Shown here: positions 16,101 through 27,539 of the stretch, in pieces | Layout of the letters: each line of letters begins with the position of its first letter | Position numbering within the stretch: position 1 is the first letter of the stretch | Source: Chromobacterium alticapitis | GTDB taxonomy: Bacteria; Pseudomonadota; Gammaproteobacteria; Burkholderiales; Chromobacteriaceae | Assembly (NCBI RefSeq): GCF_002924365.1 | Contig: NZ_PQWB01000019.1 | Coordinates: 1 to 64,000, forward strand | Direction of reading: 5' to 3' | DNA length: 64,000 bases | Notes under the pieces: model-generated | Databases searched by the model: none | What the model saw: only the letters and a program-made list of their open reading frames with translations | Told to the model about the DNA's origin: nothing | Position numbers and translations under genes: made by a program

Positions 16101-17528
16101 TTATTTGTGCCCGATGTCCGTGGCAGCGTCTGCCGTCTGCCAGCTGCCGCCCAGCGCGGCGATAAGAGACACGCTGGCGGTGTATTGCCGGCTTTTCACG
16201 TTCCACAGCGTGTTTTCCGAGTTGATGCGGACGTTCTGGGTGGTCAGCACGTTCAGATAGGACACCGTTCCCGCCTTGTACTGGTTTAGCGAGACGGTCT
16301 CCGCGCGGCGGGCCGCGGCCAGCGCGTCGCTTTGCAGCCCGGCCTCTTCATGCAGCAGGCTTTGCGCGGACAGATTGTCTTCCACGCCCTGCAGCGCGGC
16401 CAGCACGGTCTGGCGATAGCTCGCCGCGCTGGCGTCGTAGGCGGCGATGGCCTGGTCGGTCTGGGCGCGGTGCAGGCCGGCGTCGAACAGGGTCAACGCC
16501 AGCGAGGGGCCGATGGACCAGATGCGGTTGGGCAGGCTCACCCAGTCGGCGAAGCTGGAGCCACGGTAGCCGCCGCTGGCGCCCAGCGTCAAGGTGGGGA
16601 AGTAGGCGGTTTTGGCAATGCCGATTTCGGCGTTGGCCAGGGCCATATTGCGTTCTGCGGCGGCGACGTCAGGCCGGCGTTCCAGCAGCGTGGACGGCAG
16701 GCCGGCCGGGATCTGCGGCAGACGCGGCGGCTGGGCGGCTTCGGGCAGGGTGAGGCCGGCCGGCGCCAGACCCAATTGGGCGGCGATGGCGTGCTCCAGC
16801 TGGGCGCGGGTCAGCCGCTTGTCCACTACGGCGGCCTGGGCGGTTTTCCATTGGCTTTCCGCCGAGGCCACCGCGTCGTCGCCGACGATGCCTGCCGCGT
16901 ATTGATTGCGCGTCAGTTGCAGGCTGTTCGCCAATAGTTGCTCGCTCTGCCGCAAATTGGCCAGCTGCGCGTCGGCCACCGTCAGTTGCAGATAGGCGGT
17001 GGCGAGCTGGGCTTGGCTGCTCAGCCGGATGGCCGCCAATTGGGCTTGTGAGGCTTGTTGCTTGGCTTCCCCGGCTTCCACCGCGCGGCGCACCGCGCCC
17101 CACAGGTCCACTTCCCAGTTGGCGGACAAGCCCAGGTTATAGGCGGTGGAAGCGCCGGCGCCGGCCGTGGCGACGCCGTGGCTGCGCGAGGCGGTGGCGG
17201 ACAGCGAGGGGAATAGGCTGGCCTCGGCCTGGCGCAGCTGGGCCTGGGCCTCGCGGTATTGCGCCTCGGCCTGGGCGATGGTCGGGCTTTGCCGGTTCAG
17301 CGTGTCCATCAGCCGGTTCAGGCCGGCATCCTGGTAAACATTCCACCAGTCGCCGCGAGGCATGGCATCCTGCGGCTCGGCGGTTTTCCAGCGGCCGTCC
17401 TCCTTGAATTGGGCGGGGATGTCCAGCTTGGGCCTGACATAGTCAGGGCCGGCGGCGCAGCCGGCCAGCGCCAAAGCGGCTAGGGCGGAGGCCAGGGAGA
17501 ATTTCAGCGGTCTTGTTGTTCTATTCAT
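16101..17528 (-). CDS. RND efflux outer membrane factor lipoprotein (NodT/OprM family)
   Basis: A 475-residue TolC-like channel. The signal peptide ends in the lipobox LAGC, with Cys24 as acylated residue. The protein has the two-fold repeat of long helices and strands: WWNVYQDAGLNRLMDTLNRQ and AEAQYREAQAQLRQAEASLF in the first half, LLERRPDVAAAERNMALANA and IGIAKTAYFPTLTLGASGG in the second. It carries substrates through the outer membrane from the RND pump. It starts five bases after the mdtC stop, so it is the last gene of the pump operon. E. coli mdtABC lacks its own outer membrane component, but many betaproteobacterial versions include one. Confidence 0.92.
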   Translation of the reverse strand: MNRTTRPLKFSLASALAALALAGCAAGPDYVRPKLDIPAQFKEDGRWKTAEPQDAMPRGDWWNVYQDAGLNRLMDTLNRQSPTIAQAEAQYREAQAQLRQAEASLFPSLSATASRSHGVATAGAGASTAYNLGLSANWEVDLWGAVRRAVEAGEAKQQASQAQLAAIRLSSQAQLATAYLQLTVADAQLANLRQSEQLLANSLQLTRNQYAAGIVGDDAVASAESQWKTAQAAVVDKRLTRAQLEHAIAAQLGLAPAGLTLPEAAQPPRLPQIPAGLPSTLLERRPDVAAAERNMALANAEIGIAKTAYFPTLTLGASGGYRGSSFADWVSLPNRIWSIGPSLALTLFDAGLHRAQTDQAIAAYDASAASYRQTVLAALQGVEDNLSAQSLLHEEAGLQSDALAAARRAETVSLNQYKAGTVSYLNVLTTQNVRINSENTLWNVKSRQYTASVSLIAALGGSWQTADAATDIGHK

Positions 17529-17533
17529 GGCGA

Positions 17534-20500
17534 TCAATCCTCTTGTCCGCCGGCCAGCGCGCGGCGGTTGCCGCGGCGCCATTGCAGGCACCACAGGCGG
17601 AAGCGGTCCAGGTACAGGTAAACGATGGGCGTGGTGTACAGCGTCAGCAGTTGGCTGAGCAGCAGGCCGCCGACGATGGAGATGCCCAGCGGCGTGCGCA
17701 TCTCCGCGCCGTCGCCGCGGCCCAGAGCCAGCGGCAGCGCGCCGAACAGCGCCGCCATCGTGGTCATCATGATGGGACGGAAGCGCAGCAGGCAGGCTTG
17801 CAGGATGGCCTCCCGCGGCGGCAGGCCCTGCTCGCGTTCCGCGGTGAGCGCGAAGTCAATCATCATGATGGCGTTTTTCTTGACGATGCCGATCAAGAGC
17901 AGAATGCCGATCAGCGCGATGATGTTGAATTCGCCGCCGGTGGCCATCAACGCCAACAGCGCGCCCACGCCGGCGGAGGGCAGGGTGGACAGGATGGTGA
18001 TGGGATGCACCACGCTCTCGTACAGCATGCCCAGCACGATGTAGACGGCGACCAGCGCGGCCAGGATCAGCATGGGCTGGCTGTCCAGCGAGGACTGGAA
18101 GGATTTGGCCGTGCCCTGGAAACTGGCGTGGATGGAGCTGGGCAGGCCGATGTCGGCGATGACGCCGCCTATCGCCTGAGTGGCGTCGGACAGCGATTTG
18201 CCCGGCGGCAGGTTGAAGGAAACCGTGGTGGCGGCGAACTGGCTCTGGTGATTGACCGACAGCGCGGCATTGGTCGGTTTCCAGTTGGCGAAGGCCGACA
18301 GCGGCGTGGGCTGGCCGCCTGGCGTCTGCAGATAGATATTGCGCAAGGCTTCCGGCCCCTGCCAATACTGCGGCGCCACCTCCAGCACGACGTGGTACTG
18401 GTTCAGCGGGTTATAGATGGTGGACACCTGGCGCTGGCCGAAGGCGTCGTTCAGCACCGAGTCCACCTGAGCCTGGGTCAGCCCCAATCGAGACATGGCC
18501 GCGCGGTCGAAGGTCAGCGTGGTTTGCAGGCCTTTCACTTCCTGGTCGTTGTTGAGGTCTGCCAGGAAGGGGATCTTGCTCATCGCCTGCTGCACCTTGG
18601 GCGTCCACTCGCGCAGCGCGTTCAAGTCGTCGCCCTGCAGCGTGTACTGGTATTGCGCATTGCTGGAGCGTCCGCCGATGCGGATATCCTGCACCGATTG
18701 CAGGAACAGCTGGGCGCCGGGTTCCTTGGCCAGCTTCTTGCGCAGGCGGGCGATCACCTGGTCGGCATTCTCCTTGCGCTCGGACAGCGGCTTCAGGCTG
18801 ACGAACATATTGGCGCCGTTGCGCTGGCCGCCGCCGGTGAAGCCCACCACCTTGTCCACTGCCGGATCGGCGCCCACCACCTCGATGAAGCGCTGCAGCT
18901 TGCCTTGCATGGCCTGGAAGGAAATGCTCTGGTCGGCCCGTATCATGCCGGTTAGCCGGCCGGTGTCCTGTTGCGGGAAAAAGCCCTTGGCGATCACGGT
19001 GTACAGGAAGACGTTGAGCGCGATGGTGACGCCGAGTATCAGCATCATGAAGCGGCTGTGGGCCAGCGCCCAGGATAGCGAGCGCCGATAGCCGTTCAGC
19101 ATGGCGTCGAAGGCGCGCTCGCTCCATTGGAACAGTCTTCCCGGTTCGCGGCGCGCCTCATGCGCTTTCAGCCAGCGCGAGCACAGCATGGGCGTGGTGG
19201 TCAGCGAGACCAGCAAGGACACCAGGATGGCCACGGACAGGGTGACGGCGAACTCGCGGAACAGCCGGCCGATGATGCCGCCCATCAGCAGGATGGGAAT
19301 GAATACCGCGATCAGCGAGATGCTCATCGACAGCACGGTGAAACCTACCTCGCGCGCGCCCTGCAGCGCGGCTTGGAACGGTTTCATGCCGTTTTCGATA
19401 TGGCGCGAGATGTTTTCCAGCACCACGATGGTGTCGTCGACGACGAAGCCGGTGGCGATGGTCAGCGCCATCAGGCTGAGGTTGTTCAGCGAGAAACCGG
19501 CCAGGTACATCACGGCGAAGGTGCCCACCAGCGACACCGGCACGGTGATGGCCGGGATGGCGGTGGCGCGGCCGCTGCGCAGGAACAGGAACACCACCAG
19601 GATCACCAGGCCGACGGAGATGGCCAGCGAGGTTTCCACCTCGGCCAGCGAGGCGCGGATGGTAGGGGTGCGGTCCATCACTTGGTTGATCTTGATCGAG
19701 GCGGGAATGGAGGCTTGCAGCGTGGGCAGCAGCGCCTTGACGCGGTCCACCGTGTCTATGATGTTGGCGCCGGGCTGGCGGAACAGGATCAGCATGACCG
19801 CCGGCTGCTTGCCCAGCATGCCGGCGTTGCGCAGGTCCACCACCGAGTCCTTGACCTCGGCCACGTCCTCTATGCGCACCGCCGCGCCGTTCTTGTAGCT
19901 GATGATCAAGGGCAGGTAGTCGCTGGCCTTGCCGGCTTGGTCGTTGGCCTGCACCTGCCAGTGCTTGTCGTCGTTCTCCAGGAAGCCCTTGGGGCGGTTG
20001 GCGTTGGTGGCGGAGATGGCCGAGCGCACCGTTTCCATGCCGATGCCGTAATGATTCAGCTGCATGGGGTTCATTTCCACCCGCACCGCAGGCTGGGCGC
20101 CGCCGCCTATGATCACATTGCCTATGCCTTCCACCTGAGACAGCTTCTGCGCCAGGATGGAGTCCGCGGCATCGTACATCTGGCCGCGGCTGAGGCTGTC
20201 CGAGGTCAGCGCCATGATCATGATGGGCGCGTCGGCTGGGTTGACCTTGCGATAGGTGGGGTTGGATGGCATGCCGGAAGGCAGCAGGGTGCGGGCGGCG
20301 TTGATGGCCGCCTGCACGTCGCGCGCGGCGCCGTTGATGTCGCGGTCCAGATCGAACTGCAGCGTGATGTTGCTGGAGCCCAGCGAGCTGGACGAGGTCA
20401 TCTCGGTGATGCCGGCGATGCGGCCCAGCGCGCGCTCCAGCGGCGTGGCCACGGTGGCGGCCATGGTTTCCGGGCTGGCGCCGGGCAGCTTGGCCGATAC

Positions 20501-20638
20501 CGAGATGGTGGGGAAGTCCACCTGCGGCAGCGGCGACACCGGCAGCAATTTGAAGGCGATGGCGCCGGCCAGCAGGATGGCCAGCGTCAACAGCGTGGTG
20601 GCCACCGGCCGGCGGATGAATGGTTCCGACGGAATCAT
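17534..20638 (-). CDS. mdtC: RND efflux pump inner membrane subunit, MdtC type
   Basis: A 1034-residue RND transporter with 12 membrane helices and two large periplasmic loops. The start [19 protein letters not shown] is the first helix; [17 protein letters not shown] is the post-TM1 signature. The proton-relay region in TM4 reads [15 protein letters not shown] with the paired aspartates. [20 protein letters not shown] and [19 protein letters not shown] follow. The product pairs with MdtB as a heteromultimeric drug/bile salt antiporter. The ATG overlaps the mdtB stop by four bases (ATGA). Confidence 0.92.
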   Translation of the reverse strand: MIPSEPFIRRPVATTLLTLAILLAGAIAFKLLPVSPLPQVDFPTISVSAKLPGASPETMAATVATPLERALGRIAGITEMTSSSSLGSSNITLQFDLDRDINGAARDVQAAINAARTLLPSGMPSNPTYRKVNPADAPIMIMALTSDSLSRGQMYDAADSILAQKLSQVEGIGNVIIGGGAQPAVRVEMNPMQLNHYGIGMETVRSAISATNANRPKGFLENDDKHWQVQANDQAGKASDYLPLIISYKNGAAVRIEDVAEVKDSVVDLRNAGMLGKQPAVMLILFRQPGANIIDTVDRVKALLPTLQASIPASIKINQVMDRTPTIRASLAEVETSLAISVGLVILVVFLFLRSGRATAIPAITVPVSLVGTFAVMYLAGFSLNNLSLMALTIATGFVVDDTIVVLENISRHIENGMKPFQAALQGAREVGFTVLSMSISLIAVFIPILLMGGIIGRLFREFAVTLSVAILVSLLVSLTTTPMLCSRWLKAHEARREPGRLFQWSERAFDAMLNGYRRSLSWALAHSRFMMLILGVTIALNVFLYTVIAKGFFPQQDTGRLTGMIRADQSISFQAMQGKLQRFIEVVGADPAVDKVVGFTGGGQRNGANMFVSLKPLSERKENADQVIARLRKKLAKEPGAQLFLQSVQDIRIGGRSSNAQYQYTLQGDDLNALREWTPKVQQAMSKIPFLADLNNDQEVKGLQTTLTFDRAAMSRLGLTQAQVDSVLNDAFGQRQVSTIYNPLNQYHVVLEVAPQYWQGPEALRNIYLQTPGGQPTPLSAFANWKPTNAALSVNHQSQFAATTVSFNLPPGKSLSDATQAIGGVIADIGLPSSIHASFQGTAKSFQSSLDSQPMLILAALVAVYIVLGMLYESVVHPITILSTLPSAGVGALLALMATGGEFNIIALIGILLLIGIVKKNAIMMIDFALTAEREQGLPPREAILQACLLRFRPIMMTTMAALFGALPLALGRGDGAEMRTPLGISIVGGLLLSQLLTLYTTPIVYLYLDRFRLWCLQWRRGNRRALAGGQED

Positions 20639-23600
20639 GCTTCGCCCTCGGCCAGTTCCGGCTTGGCCTTGCGGCCGAAGCGGCGCGCCAGGCTGTCAAA
20701 AGCCAGATAGATCACCGGGGTGGTGAACAGCGTCAGCACCTGGCTGACCATCAGGCCGCCCACCATGGTGATGCCCAGCGGCTGGCGCAGCTCGGCGCCC
20801 ATGCCGCTGCCCATCATCAAGGGCAGCGCGCCCAAGAGCGCCGACATGGTGGTCATCAGGATGGGGCGGAAGCGCAGCAGGCAGGCTTGATAGATGGCCT
20901 CGCGCGGACTCATGCCCTGTTCGCGCTCGGCTTCGAGCGCGAAGTCTATCATCATGATGGCGTTCTTCTTGACGATGCCTATCAGCAGGATGATGCCGAT
21001 GATGGCGATCACCGACAGGTCCGAGCCCGTCACCATCAGCGCCAGCAGCGCGCCTATGCCGGCGGAGGGCAGGGTGGACAAGATGGTGATGGGATGGATG
21101 TAGCTCTCGTACAGCACGCCCAGCACGATGTACATGGTCACGATGGCGGCCAGGATTAGCCACAGCGTATTGCTCAGCGAAGCCTGGAAGGCCATGGCCG
21201 CGCCCTGGAACTTGGTGTCCATGCTGGCCGGCAGGCCCATTTCGCTCTCCGCCTGGCGGATGGCGTCCACGGCTTCGCCCAGCGAGGCGCCGGGTTGCAG
21301 ATTGAAGGAAATGGTGGCGGTGGGGAATTGGCCCAGGTGGTTGATGGCCAGCGAGGCCGGGCGCTCTTCTATGGTGGCCACGGCATCCAGCGGAACCGGC
21401 GTGCCGCTGGCGGTGGGCACATAGATGCCCTTCAGCGACAGCGGGTCGCGCTGGTGCGCCTTGTCCACCTCCAGCACCACCCGGTACTGGCTGGTCTGGG
21501 TGAAGATGGTGGAGATCAGCCGCTGGCCGAAGGCGTCGTACAGCGCGTTGTCCACGGCGGCGGTGGTGACGCCCAGGCGCGAGGCCACGTCGCGGTTGAT
21601 GTTGACGTAGGCTTGCAGCCCCTTGTCCTGCAGGTCGCTGGCCACGTCGGCCAGGGCCGGCTCCCGATGCAGGCGCCGCACCAGTTTGGGTACCCAGGCG
21701 GACAGGTCTTCCTGGCTGGTGGCTTGCAGCGTGAACTGGTACTGGGTGCGGCTGACGCGCGCGTCTATGCTCAGATCCTGCACCGGCTGCAGATACAGCG
21801 ACATGCCGGGCAACTGGTCGGCCCGTTGCTGCAGCCTGGCCAGCACGGCGCGGATGTTGTCGCGCTGCTCCTTGGGCTTCAGGTTGATCAGCAGGCGGCC
21901 GCTGTTCAGCGTGGCGTTGGTGCCATCCACGCCGATGAAGGACGATAGGCTATCCACTGCTGGGTCTTGCAGCAGCGCCGCGGCCAGCGCTTCCTGGCGC
22001 TTGGCCATCGCGCTGAACGAGATGGATTGCGAGGCCTCGCTGATGCCCTGGATGGCGCCGGTGTCCTGCTGCGGGAAGAAACCCTTGGGCACCCAGAGGT
22101 AGAGCGCGGCGGTCAGCGCCAGCGTGCCGACGGCCACCAGCAGCGTGGTTTTGCGGCGGTCCAGCACCCAGTTCAGCGCCACGCCGTAGCGAGCGATGAT
22201 GTTGTCGAAGAACTGGCCGCTGGCGTGGTAGAAGCGGCCTTGCTTCTCATCCGGCACATGCTTGAGCAGCCGCGCGCACATCATGGGCGTCAGCGTCAGC
22301 GAGATGAAGGCGGAAATCAGGATGGATACCGCCAGGGTGACGGCGAACTCGCGGAACAGCCGGCCCACCACGTCGCCCATGAACAAGAGCGGAATCAGCA
22401 CGGCGATCAGCGAGATGGTCAGCGAGATGATGGTGAAGCCTATCTGCTTCGACCCCTTCAGCGCGGCGGCCATCGGTTTTTCGCCTTCCTCTATGTAGCG
22501 GGAGATGTTCTCGATCATCACGATGGCGTCGTCGACCACGAAGCCGGTGGCGATGGTCAGCGCCATCAGCGTCAGGTTGTTGATGGAGAAGCCGGATAGA
22601 TACATCACGCCGAAGGTCCCCACCAGCGACAGCGGCACCGCCACAGCCGGAATGATGGTGGCCGGCACATTGCGCAGGAAGACGAAGATCACCATCACCA
22701 CCAGGGCGATGGCCAGCATCAGCTCGAACTCCACGTCCTCCACCGAGGCGCGTATGGTCACGGTTCTGTCGCTCAGCACCTTGACGTCCACCGAGCCGGG
22801 CAGGGTGTCCTGCAATTGCGGCAGCAAGGCCTTGATGCGGTCTGTCACCTGGATCACGTTGGCGCCGGGCTGGCGCTGCACGTTCAGGATGATGGCTGGC
22901 GTGTCGCCGGCCCAGGCGGCCAGGCGCGTATTTTCCGCGCCGTCCACCACCTTGGCCACGTCCTGCACATAAACCGGCGCGCCGTTGCGGTAGGCGATGA
23001 TGACCTTGCGGTACTCGTCGGCCGATTGCAGCTGGTCGTTGCCGTCTATGGTGGAGGCCTGGTGCGGGCCGTCGAAACTGCCCTTGGCCTGGTTGACGTT
23101 GGCGGCGGCGATGGCGGTGCGGATGTCTTCCTGGGTCAGGCCGCGCGCGGCCAAGGCCTTGGGATTGCTCTGGATGCGCACGGCCGGACGCTGGCCGCCG
23201 CTGATGCTGACTAGGCCCACGCCGGGCACTTGCGACAGTTTCTGCGCCAGCCGCGTGTCGGCCAGGTCTTGCAGCTTGGTCAGCGGCAGGGTGGGGGAGC
23301 TGACGGAGACGGTCAGCACTGGGGTGTCCGCCGGGTTGACTTTGTTGTAGATCGGCGGGCTGGGCAGGTCGGGCGGCAGCAGATTGCTGGACGCATTGAT
23401 CGCCGCCTGCACCTCTTGCTCCGCCACGTCCAGCGTCAGGTCCAGGCTGAACTGCAGCGTGATGACGGAGGCGCCGCCGGAGCTGGACGAGGACATTTGG
23501 GACAGGCCGGGCATCTGGCCGAACTGGCGCTCCAGCGGCGCGGTGACCGAGGAGGTCATCACGTCCGGGCTGGCGCCGGGATACAGCGTCACCACCTGTA

Positions 23601-23733
23601 TGGTGGGGTAGTCCACCTCAGGCAGCGCCGAAACCGGCAGCATGCGCCAGGCGACCAGGCCGGTCAGCAGGATGGCCACCATCAGCAAGGTGGTGGCCAC
23701 CGGCCGCAGAATGAACTGACGGGACGGGTTCAT
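20635..23733 (-). CDS. mdtB: RND efflux pump inner membrane subunit, MdtB type
   Basis: A 1032-residue RND transporter, paralogous to the next gene and closest in order and sequence to MdtB. Signatures are [19 protein letters not shown] (TM1), [40 protein letters not shown] (TM4 proton-relay aspartates) and [20 protein letters not shown]. Two tandem distinct RND subunits, instead of one homotrimer, are the mark of MdtABC-type pumps. It lies fifteen bases after mdtA and overlaps mdtC. Confidence 0.92.
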   Translation of the reverse strand: MNPSRQFILRPVATTLLMVAILLTGLVAWRMLPVSALPEVDYPTIQVVTLYPGASPDVMTSSVTAPLERQFGQMPGLSQMSSSSSGGASVITLQFSLDLTLDVAEQEVQAAINASSNLLPPDLPSPPIYNKVNPADTPVLTVSVSSPTLPLTKLQDLADTRLAQKLSQVPGVGLVSISGGQRPAVRIQSNPKALAARGLTQEDIRTAIAAANVNQAKGSFDGPHQASTIDGNDQLQSADEYRKVIIAYRNGAPVYVQDVAKVVDGAENTRLAAWAGDTPAIILNVQRQPGANVIQVTDRIKALLPQLQDTLPGSVDVKVLSDRTVTIRASVEDVEFELMLAIALVVMVIFVFLRNVPATIIPAVAVPLSLVGTFGVMYLSGFSINNLTLMALTIATGFVVDDAIVMIENISRYIEEGEKPMAAALKGSKQIGFTIISLTISLIAVLIPLLFMGDVVGRLFREFAVTLAVSILISAFISLTLTPMMCARLLKHVPDEKQGRFYHASGQFFDNIIARYGVALNWVLDRRKTTLLVAVGTLALTAALYLWVPKGFFPQQDTGAIQGISEASQSISFSAMAKRQEALAAALLQDPAVDSLSSFIGVDGTNATLNSGRLLINLKPKEQRDNIRAVLARLQQRADQLPGMSLYLQPVQDLSIDARVSRTQYQFTLQATSQEDLSAWVPKLVRRLHREPALADVASDLQDKGLQAYVNINRDVASRLGVTTAAVDNALYDAFGQRLISTIFTQTSQYRVVLEVDKAHQRDPLSLKGIYVPTASGTPVPLDAVATIEERPASLAINHLGQFPTATISFNLQPGASLGEAVDAIRQAESEMGLPASMDTKFQGAAMAFQASLSNTLWLILAAIVTMYIVLGVLYESYIHPITILSTLPSAGIGALLALMVTGSDLSVIAIIGIILLIGIVKKNAIMMIDFALEAEREQGMSPREAIYQACLLRFRPILMTTMSALLGALPLMMGSGMGAELRQPLGITMVGGLMVSQVLTLFTTPVIYLAFDSLARRFGRKAKPELAEGEA

Positions 23734-23748
23734 GCCTGATTCCCCCGC

Positions 23749-24975
23749 TTAGTTTGCCGCGGAGGCGTGATGCTTGCCGCCGCGCTTCTTGTTGCCCTTG
23801 CCGGCGCTGGCCGCTTCCTTGGCTTGCGCCGCGCGGTCTATCACCTTGACCTGGGCGCCGTCGCGCAGCTTGTCCACGCCGTCCACCACCACGCGCTGGC
23901 CGGACTTCAAGCCGTCCTCGATGATGGTGTCGTCGCCGGAGGCCGGGCCGGTTTTGACCTTGGCGATGCTGACGGTGGCGTCGTCGCCTACGGTGTAGAC
24001 GTAATTCCCCATCTTGCCGAGCTGCACCGCCACGGTGGGCACCACCACGGCGTTCTGGCGTTCGCCCAGCTGCAAATTGACGTTGACGAACTGGTTGGGG
24101 AAGAGCTGCAGTTTCTCGTTGGCGAAGCTGGCTTTGATATTGATGGTGCCGGTGCTGGTGTTCAGTTGATTGTCCAGCGCCAGCAGCTTGCCGTCCGCCA
24201 GCTTGCGGTGGTTGTCGCGGTCCCAGGCCTCCACATGCAGCGCCGGATTGTCGCTCGCGGCCTGCAGCACGGCGCTCAGGCTCGCTTCGGGCACGGAAAA
24301 CAGCACGGAGATGGGTTGGGTCTGAGTGAGGGTGACCAAGCCGTTGGCGTCGGCGGCGTGCACGATATTGCCCGGATCCACCTGGCGCAGGCCGACGCGG
24401 CCGGAAATCGGCGCGACGATGCGGGTGTAATCGACATTGACGCGAGCGGCGGCGACGGCGCCCTGGTCAATCTTGACCGTGCCTTCGTATTGTTGCACCA
24501 GCGCCTGTTGCGTGTCCACCTGCTGTTTGGAAATGGAATTCTGTTCGTTCAACTGCTTGTAGCGCGCCAGATCTATGCGGGCGTTTTCCAGCAGCGCTTG
24601 GTCGCGCTGCAGCTGGCCTTCGGCCTGGGTCAAGGTCGCCAGATAGCTGCGGGCGTCCAACTCGGCCAGCAGCTGCCCCTGCTTGACTTGCTGGCCTTCC
24701 GTGAAGTGCACCTTGATCAACTGTCCGTCCACCCGGCTGCGCACGGTTACCGCATTGGCCGAGGTGACGGTGCCCAGCGCATTCAACTGCAGCGGCGCAT
24801 CCATCGTTTTCACGGTTGCCACGCCGACGGCCAGCGGCATGCCGCCCTTGCCCTTGGCGGCTTCTTGTTGGGTGCTTTGTTGGTGCTGATGCCACCACCA
24901 ACCGCCGCCCAGGACGGCGATCAGGGCGAGAACGAGCGGCAGACGGTTGGATTTGACAGGCGCGGGGGTTGACAT
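23749..24975 (-). CDS. mdtA: RND efflux periplasmic adaptor, MdtA type
   Basis: A 408-residue membrane fusion protein. Residues about 12-28 form the N-terminal membrane anchor. A lipoyl half-motif (VRSRVDGQLIKVHFTEGQQV), an alpha-hairpin (about 100-165, from YLATLTQAEGQLQRDQALLE), the second lipoyl half (YTRIVAPISGRVGLRQVDPG) and beta-barrel and membrane-proximal domains follow. The tail is Lys-rich (GNKKRGGKHH). It links MdtB/MdtC to the outer membrane factor. ATG 24975 is chosen as the one beginning a short cytoplasmic stretch before the anchor; an in-frame ATG at 25023 would extend into the leader. First gene of the operon. Confidence 0.92.
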   Translation of the reverse strand: MSTPAPVKSNRLPLVLALIAVLGGGWWWHQHQQSTQQEAAKGKGGMPLAVGVATVKTMDAPLQLNALGTVTSANAVTVRSRVDGQLIKVHFTEGQQVKQGQLLAELDARSYLATLTQAEGQLQRDQALLENARIDLARYKQLNEQNSISKQQVDTQQALVQQYEGTVKIDQGAVAAARVNVDYTRIVAPISGRVGLRQVDPGNIVHAADANGLVTLTQTQPISVLFSVPEASLSAVLQAASDNPALHVEAWDRDNHRKLADGKLLALDNQLNTSTGTINIKASFANEKLQLFPNQFVNVNLQLGERQNAVVVPTVAVQLGKMGNYVYTVGDDATVSIAKVKTGPASGDDTIIEDGLKSGQRVVVDGVDKLRDGAQVKVIDRAAQAKEAASAGKGNKKRGGKHHASAAN

Positions 24976-25084
24976 GCGGGTGCTCCGGAAGGCGTTATGC
25001 TTGTTATTGCTTGTGCATAGCATGACAGTTTTTCATGCGTTTCGCTGCGGGTTTGCATCGTTGCTGGCATTATCTGCCAAGCAT

Positions 25085-25103
25085 TCATGCAAAGCATGCA
25101 TGA
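25085..25103. promoter_or_regulatory. CATGC-rich dyad upstream of mdtA
   Basis: TCATGC-AAA-GCATGCATGA forms a dyad 110 bases before mdtA, in a stretch with further CATGC copies at 25020-25040. The whole gap between mdtA and kup (24976-25364) holds no gene; it is AT-rich at 25139-25190 and must contain both divergent promoters. It may be an operator for the pump, but no local regulator gene is present. Confidence 0.35.
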
Positions 25104-25364
25104 TCTGTATGACTGTGGTTTGAGTGAATGGGGGCGTTGTGTTGTAAATTGTTAAATTAAAGCGATTGTTTGCTTTTTAAATTGAATGGCATGGGGCGGA
25201 TTGGCTGCGCGTGCGGGCTGCTCGGGGCTGACGTGGGATTTTTACCGAACTTTTGCTTTTGTCCCGGAATGTTTACACGGATTTTATGCCTGCCCCCCTA
25301 GCATGTCCTGTCGAGCCGCCTAAGTGCGCGGCGGCCGTTGAATATCGCGCGAGGAATAACAACG

Positions 25365-27287
25365 ATGCAAGCAGGTATCCGCAATGGGGCCATCGCGGCC
25401 TCGGATCGAAAACGGCAGGCGCCGCAGACAGCCATGCTGGCGTTGGCGGCGTTGGGCGTAGTGTACGGCGATTTGGGCACCAGCCCGCTTTACGCCTTGC
25501 AGGAAGCGTTCAACGGCGATCATGGGGTGAGGCCGACGCCGGACAATGTGGTGGGCGTGGTGTCGCTATTCCTGTGGTCGCTGATTCTGATGGTCAGCGT
25601 CAAGTATGTGCTGGTGCTGATGCGGGCAGACAACAAGGGCGAGGGCGGCATTCTGGCATTGCTGGCCCAGATCACCGGCGAAAAAGCGGAAAAGGGCGGC
25701 CGTTCCACCGTGCTGTGGGTGCTGCTGGGCTTGGCCGGCGCGGCCATGCTGTATGGCGACGGGGTCATTACGCCGGCGGTGTCCGTGCTCAGCGCGATGG
25801 AGGGCCTGCAGGTCGCCACGCCGGCCTTGTCGGCCTATGTGGTGCCCGGCACGGTGGCGATTCTGCTGCTGTTGTTCATGGTGCAGCCCTTAGGCTCCGG
25901 ACGTGTGGGCGTGGTGTTCGGCCCGGTGCTGGCCGCCTGGTTCGTCGCCATCGCCGCGCTGGGCGCCGCCCAGCTATGGCAGAATCCATCCATCTTGCAG
26001 GCGGTCAATCCACTGCACGGCCTGAGTTATTTTCAGCGCAACGGCTTCGCCGGCTTCGTGTCCTTGGGCGCGGTGGTGCTGTGCCTGACCGGCGCGGAGG
26101 CGCTGTACGCCGATATGGGGCACTTCGGCGCGCGGCCCATTCGGCTGGCCTGGTATGGGCTGGCGCTGCCTTCGCTGCTGCTGAGCTATCTGGGGCAGGG
26201 CGCGTTATTGCTGGACCATCCGCATTTGTCCGACCGTCCTTTCTATTCCATGGTGCCGGAGTGGGGCCTGTACCCCATGGTGGCGCTGGCCACGCTGGCC
26301 ACCATCGTCGCTTCGCAGGCCTTGATCACGGCCGTGTTTTCGCTGACCCATCAATCGGTGCAGCTGGGTTTTTTCCCGCGCGTGCAGGTGCTGCACACCT
26401 CGGGCAGCCATAAGGGACAAATCTACCTGCCCTTGCTGAACTGGCTGCTGATGCTGGCTACGGTGGCGGTGGTGCTGGCGTTCCGCCAGTCGGACAAGCT
26501 TGCCGCGGCCTTTGGCCTGGCGGTGTCCACCACCATGGCCATCACCACCATTCTGTTCGCTGCGCTGGCGCGGCGGCGCTGGCATTGGCCGTGGTGGGCG
26601 GTGGGCTTGGTCGCGGGCGGGCTGTTCGCCATCGACCTGGCCTTCTGGTTGGCGAATGTGCTGAAGTTCCTGGACGGCGGCTGGCTGCCGCTGACGCTGG
26701 GCTTGCTGATGTTTGCGCTGATGGGGTGCTGGTTCGGCGGGCGTCGCCTGCAGTCGAAGGAGGCGGAGGACAGGCAGTTGCCCATAGACGTGCTGTTGTC
26801 CAGCCTGCAGATGAATCCGGTGGCGCGCATTCCCGGCGTAGGGGTGTTTTTGTCGGAGAGCGCGGATGGCGCGCCGCTGGTGCTGCTGCACCACCTGAAA
26901 CACAACCAGGTGCTGCACGAAACCGTGCTGCTGTTGACGCTGCAGATGCAGGATACGCCGCGCGTGCAGGGCGAGCGGGTGGCGGTGCAGTGGCTCGGCG
27001 CGGGCGTTGGGCGCATCGTTGCGTGTTACGGCTATATGGAGGAGCCGGATGTGCCCGGGGTGATGGCGCATGCGGCGGAGCTACTGAACCTGGGAGAGCT
27101 GGAGCCGCTGGCCACTTCATATTACCTGGGCAGGCAGACCTTGGTGGCCGCGCCGCGCAGCGGCCGGCTCAAGCGGTGGCTGATCGGCGTGTTCTCGCTG
27201 CTGAGGCAGAACGAGCGCAGCGCGACGCTGTATTTTCGCCTGCCTCCCAATCGCGTGGTGGAGCTGGGCGCGCGGATAGAGCTGTAA
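25365..27287 (+). CDS. kup: Low-affinity potassium transporter Kup
   Basis: A 640-residue membrane protein of the KUP/HAK/KT family. The N-terminus has ALGVVYGDLGTSPLYALQ, the family signature in TM1. It continues with 12 predicted helices, including YGDGVITPAVSVLSAMEG, LTGAEALYADMGHFG and FGLAVSTTMAITTILF, and a soluble C-terminal domain of about 150 residues. It takes up K+ with H+ across the inner membrane. ATG 25365 follows GAGGAA by nine bases and is preferred over a TTG at 25338. Monocistronic. Confidence 0.95.
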   Translation: MQAGIRNGAIAASDRKRQAPQTAMLALAALGVVYGDLGTSPLYALQEAFNGDHGVRPTPDNVVGVVSLFLWSLILMVSVKYVLVLMRADNKGEGGILALLAQITGEKAEKGGRSTVLWVLLGLAGAAMLYGDGVITPAVSVLSAMEGLQVATPALSAYVVPGTVAILLLLFMVQPLGSGRVGVVFGPVLAAWFVAIAALGAAQLWQNPSILQAVNPLHGLSYFQRNGFAGFVSLGAVVLCLTGAEALYADMGHFGARPIRLAWYGLALPSLLLSYLGQGALLLDHPHLSDRPFYSMVPEWGLYPMVALATLATIVASQALITAVFSLTHQSVQLGFFPRVQVLHTSGSHKGQIYLPLLNWLLMLATVAVVLAFRQSDKLAAAFGLAVSTTMAITTILFAALARRRWHWPWWAVGLVAGGLFAIDLAFWLANVLKFLDGGWLPLTLGLLMFALMGCWFGGRRLQSKEAEDRQLPIDVLLSSLQMNPVARIPGVGVFLSESADGAPLVLLHHLKHNQVLHETVLLLTLQMQDTPRVQGERVAVQWLGAGVGRIVACYGYMEEPDVPGVMAHAAELLNLGELEPLATSYYLGRQTLVAAPRSGRLKRWLIGVFSLLRQNERSATLYFRLPPNRVVELGARIEL

Positions 27288-27312
27288 TGCAACACTTTGT
27301 CTTTTGATGCGA

Positions 27313-27337
27313 AAAAGCCGGGCAATGCCCGGCTTTT
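27313..27337 (+). terminator. Rho-independent terminator of kup
   Basis: A perfect 11-base stem (AAAAGCCGGGC / GCCCGGCTTTT) with an AAT loop, ending in T4. Confidence 0.9.
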
Positions 27338-27388
27338 GCTTGTCTGTGGCGGGGTGAGGGCGTGCTGTGGTTTCTGTATCGAACATGA

Positions 27389-27412
27389 CATTTTCGTTTT
27401 TTGCGAAAAATG
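27389..27412. promoter_or_regulatory. Inverted repeat in the lysP leader
   Basis: CATTTTCG, seven bases, then CGAAAAATG (one-base bulge), 128 bases before lysP. Candidate operator or leader hairpin; the 27338-27539 stretch otherwise shows nothing recognisable and does not look like a lysine riboswitch. Confidence 0.35.
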
Positions 27413-27539
27413 CCGGATTCAGGCTAGTCAATGCGAACGATCGGTGTCATTCTTTGCCGCTTTCAAGACTGGCCCCGCGCAAGACCGGGGGCTGCCCGGC
27501 GTGAGCCGCGCGGCGAGAAATACGCAGAGAGAGTTGGAT

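Noticed and set aside
27338-27539. A lysine riboswitch before lysP
   Set aside because: No conserved five-helix core or known lysine-riboswitch segments can be read; only a short inverted repeat is present.
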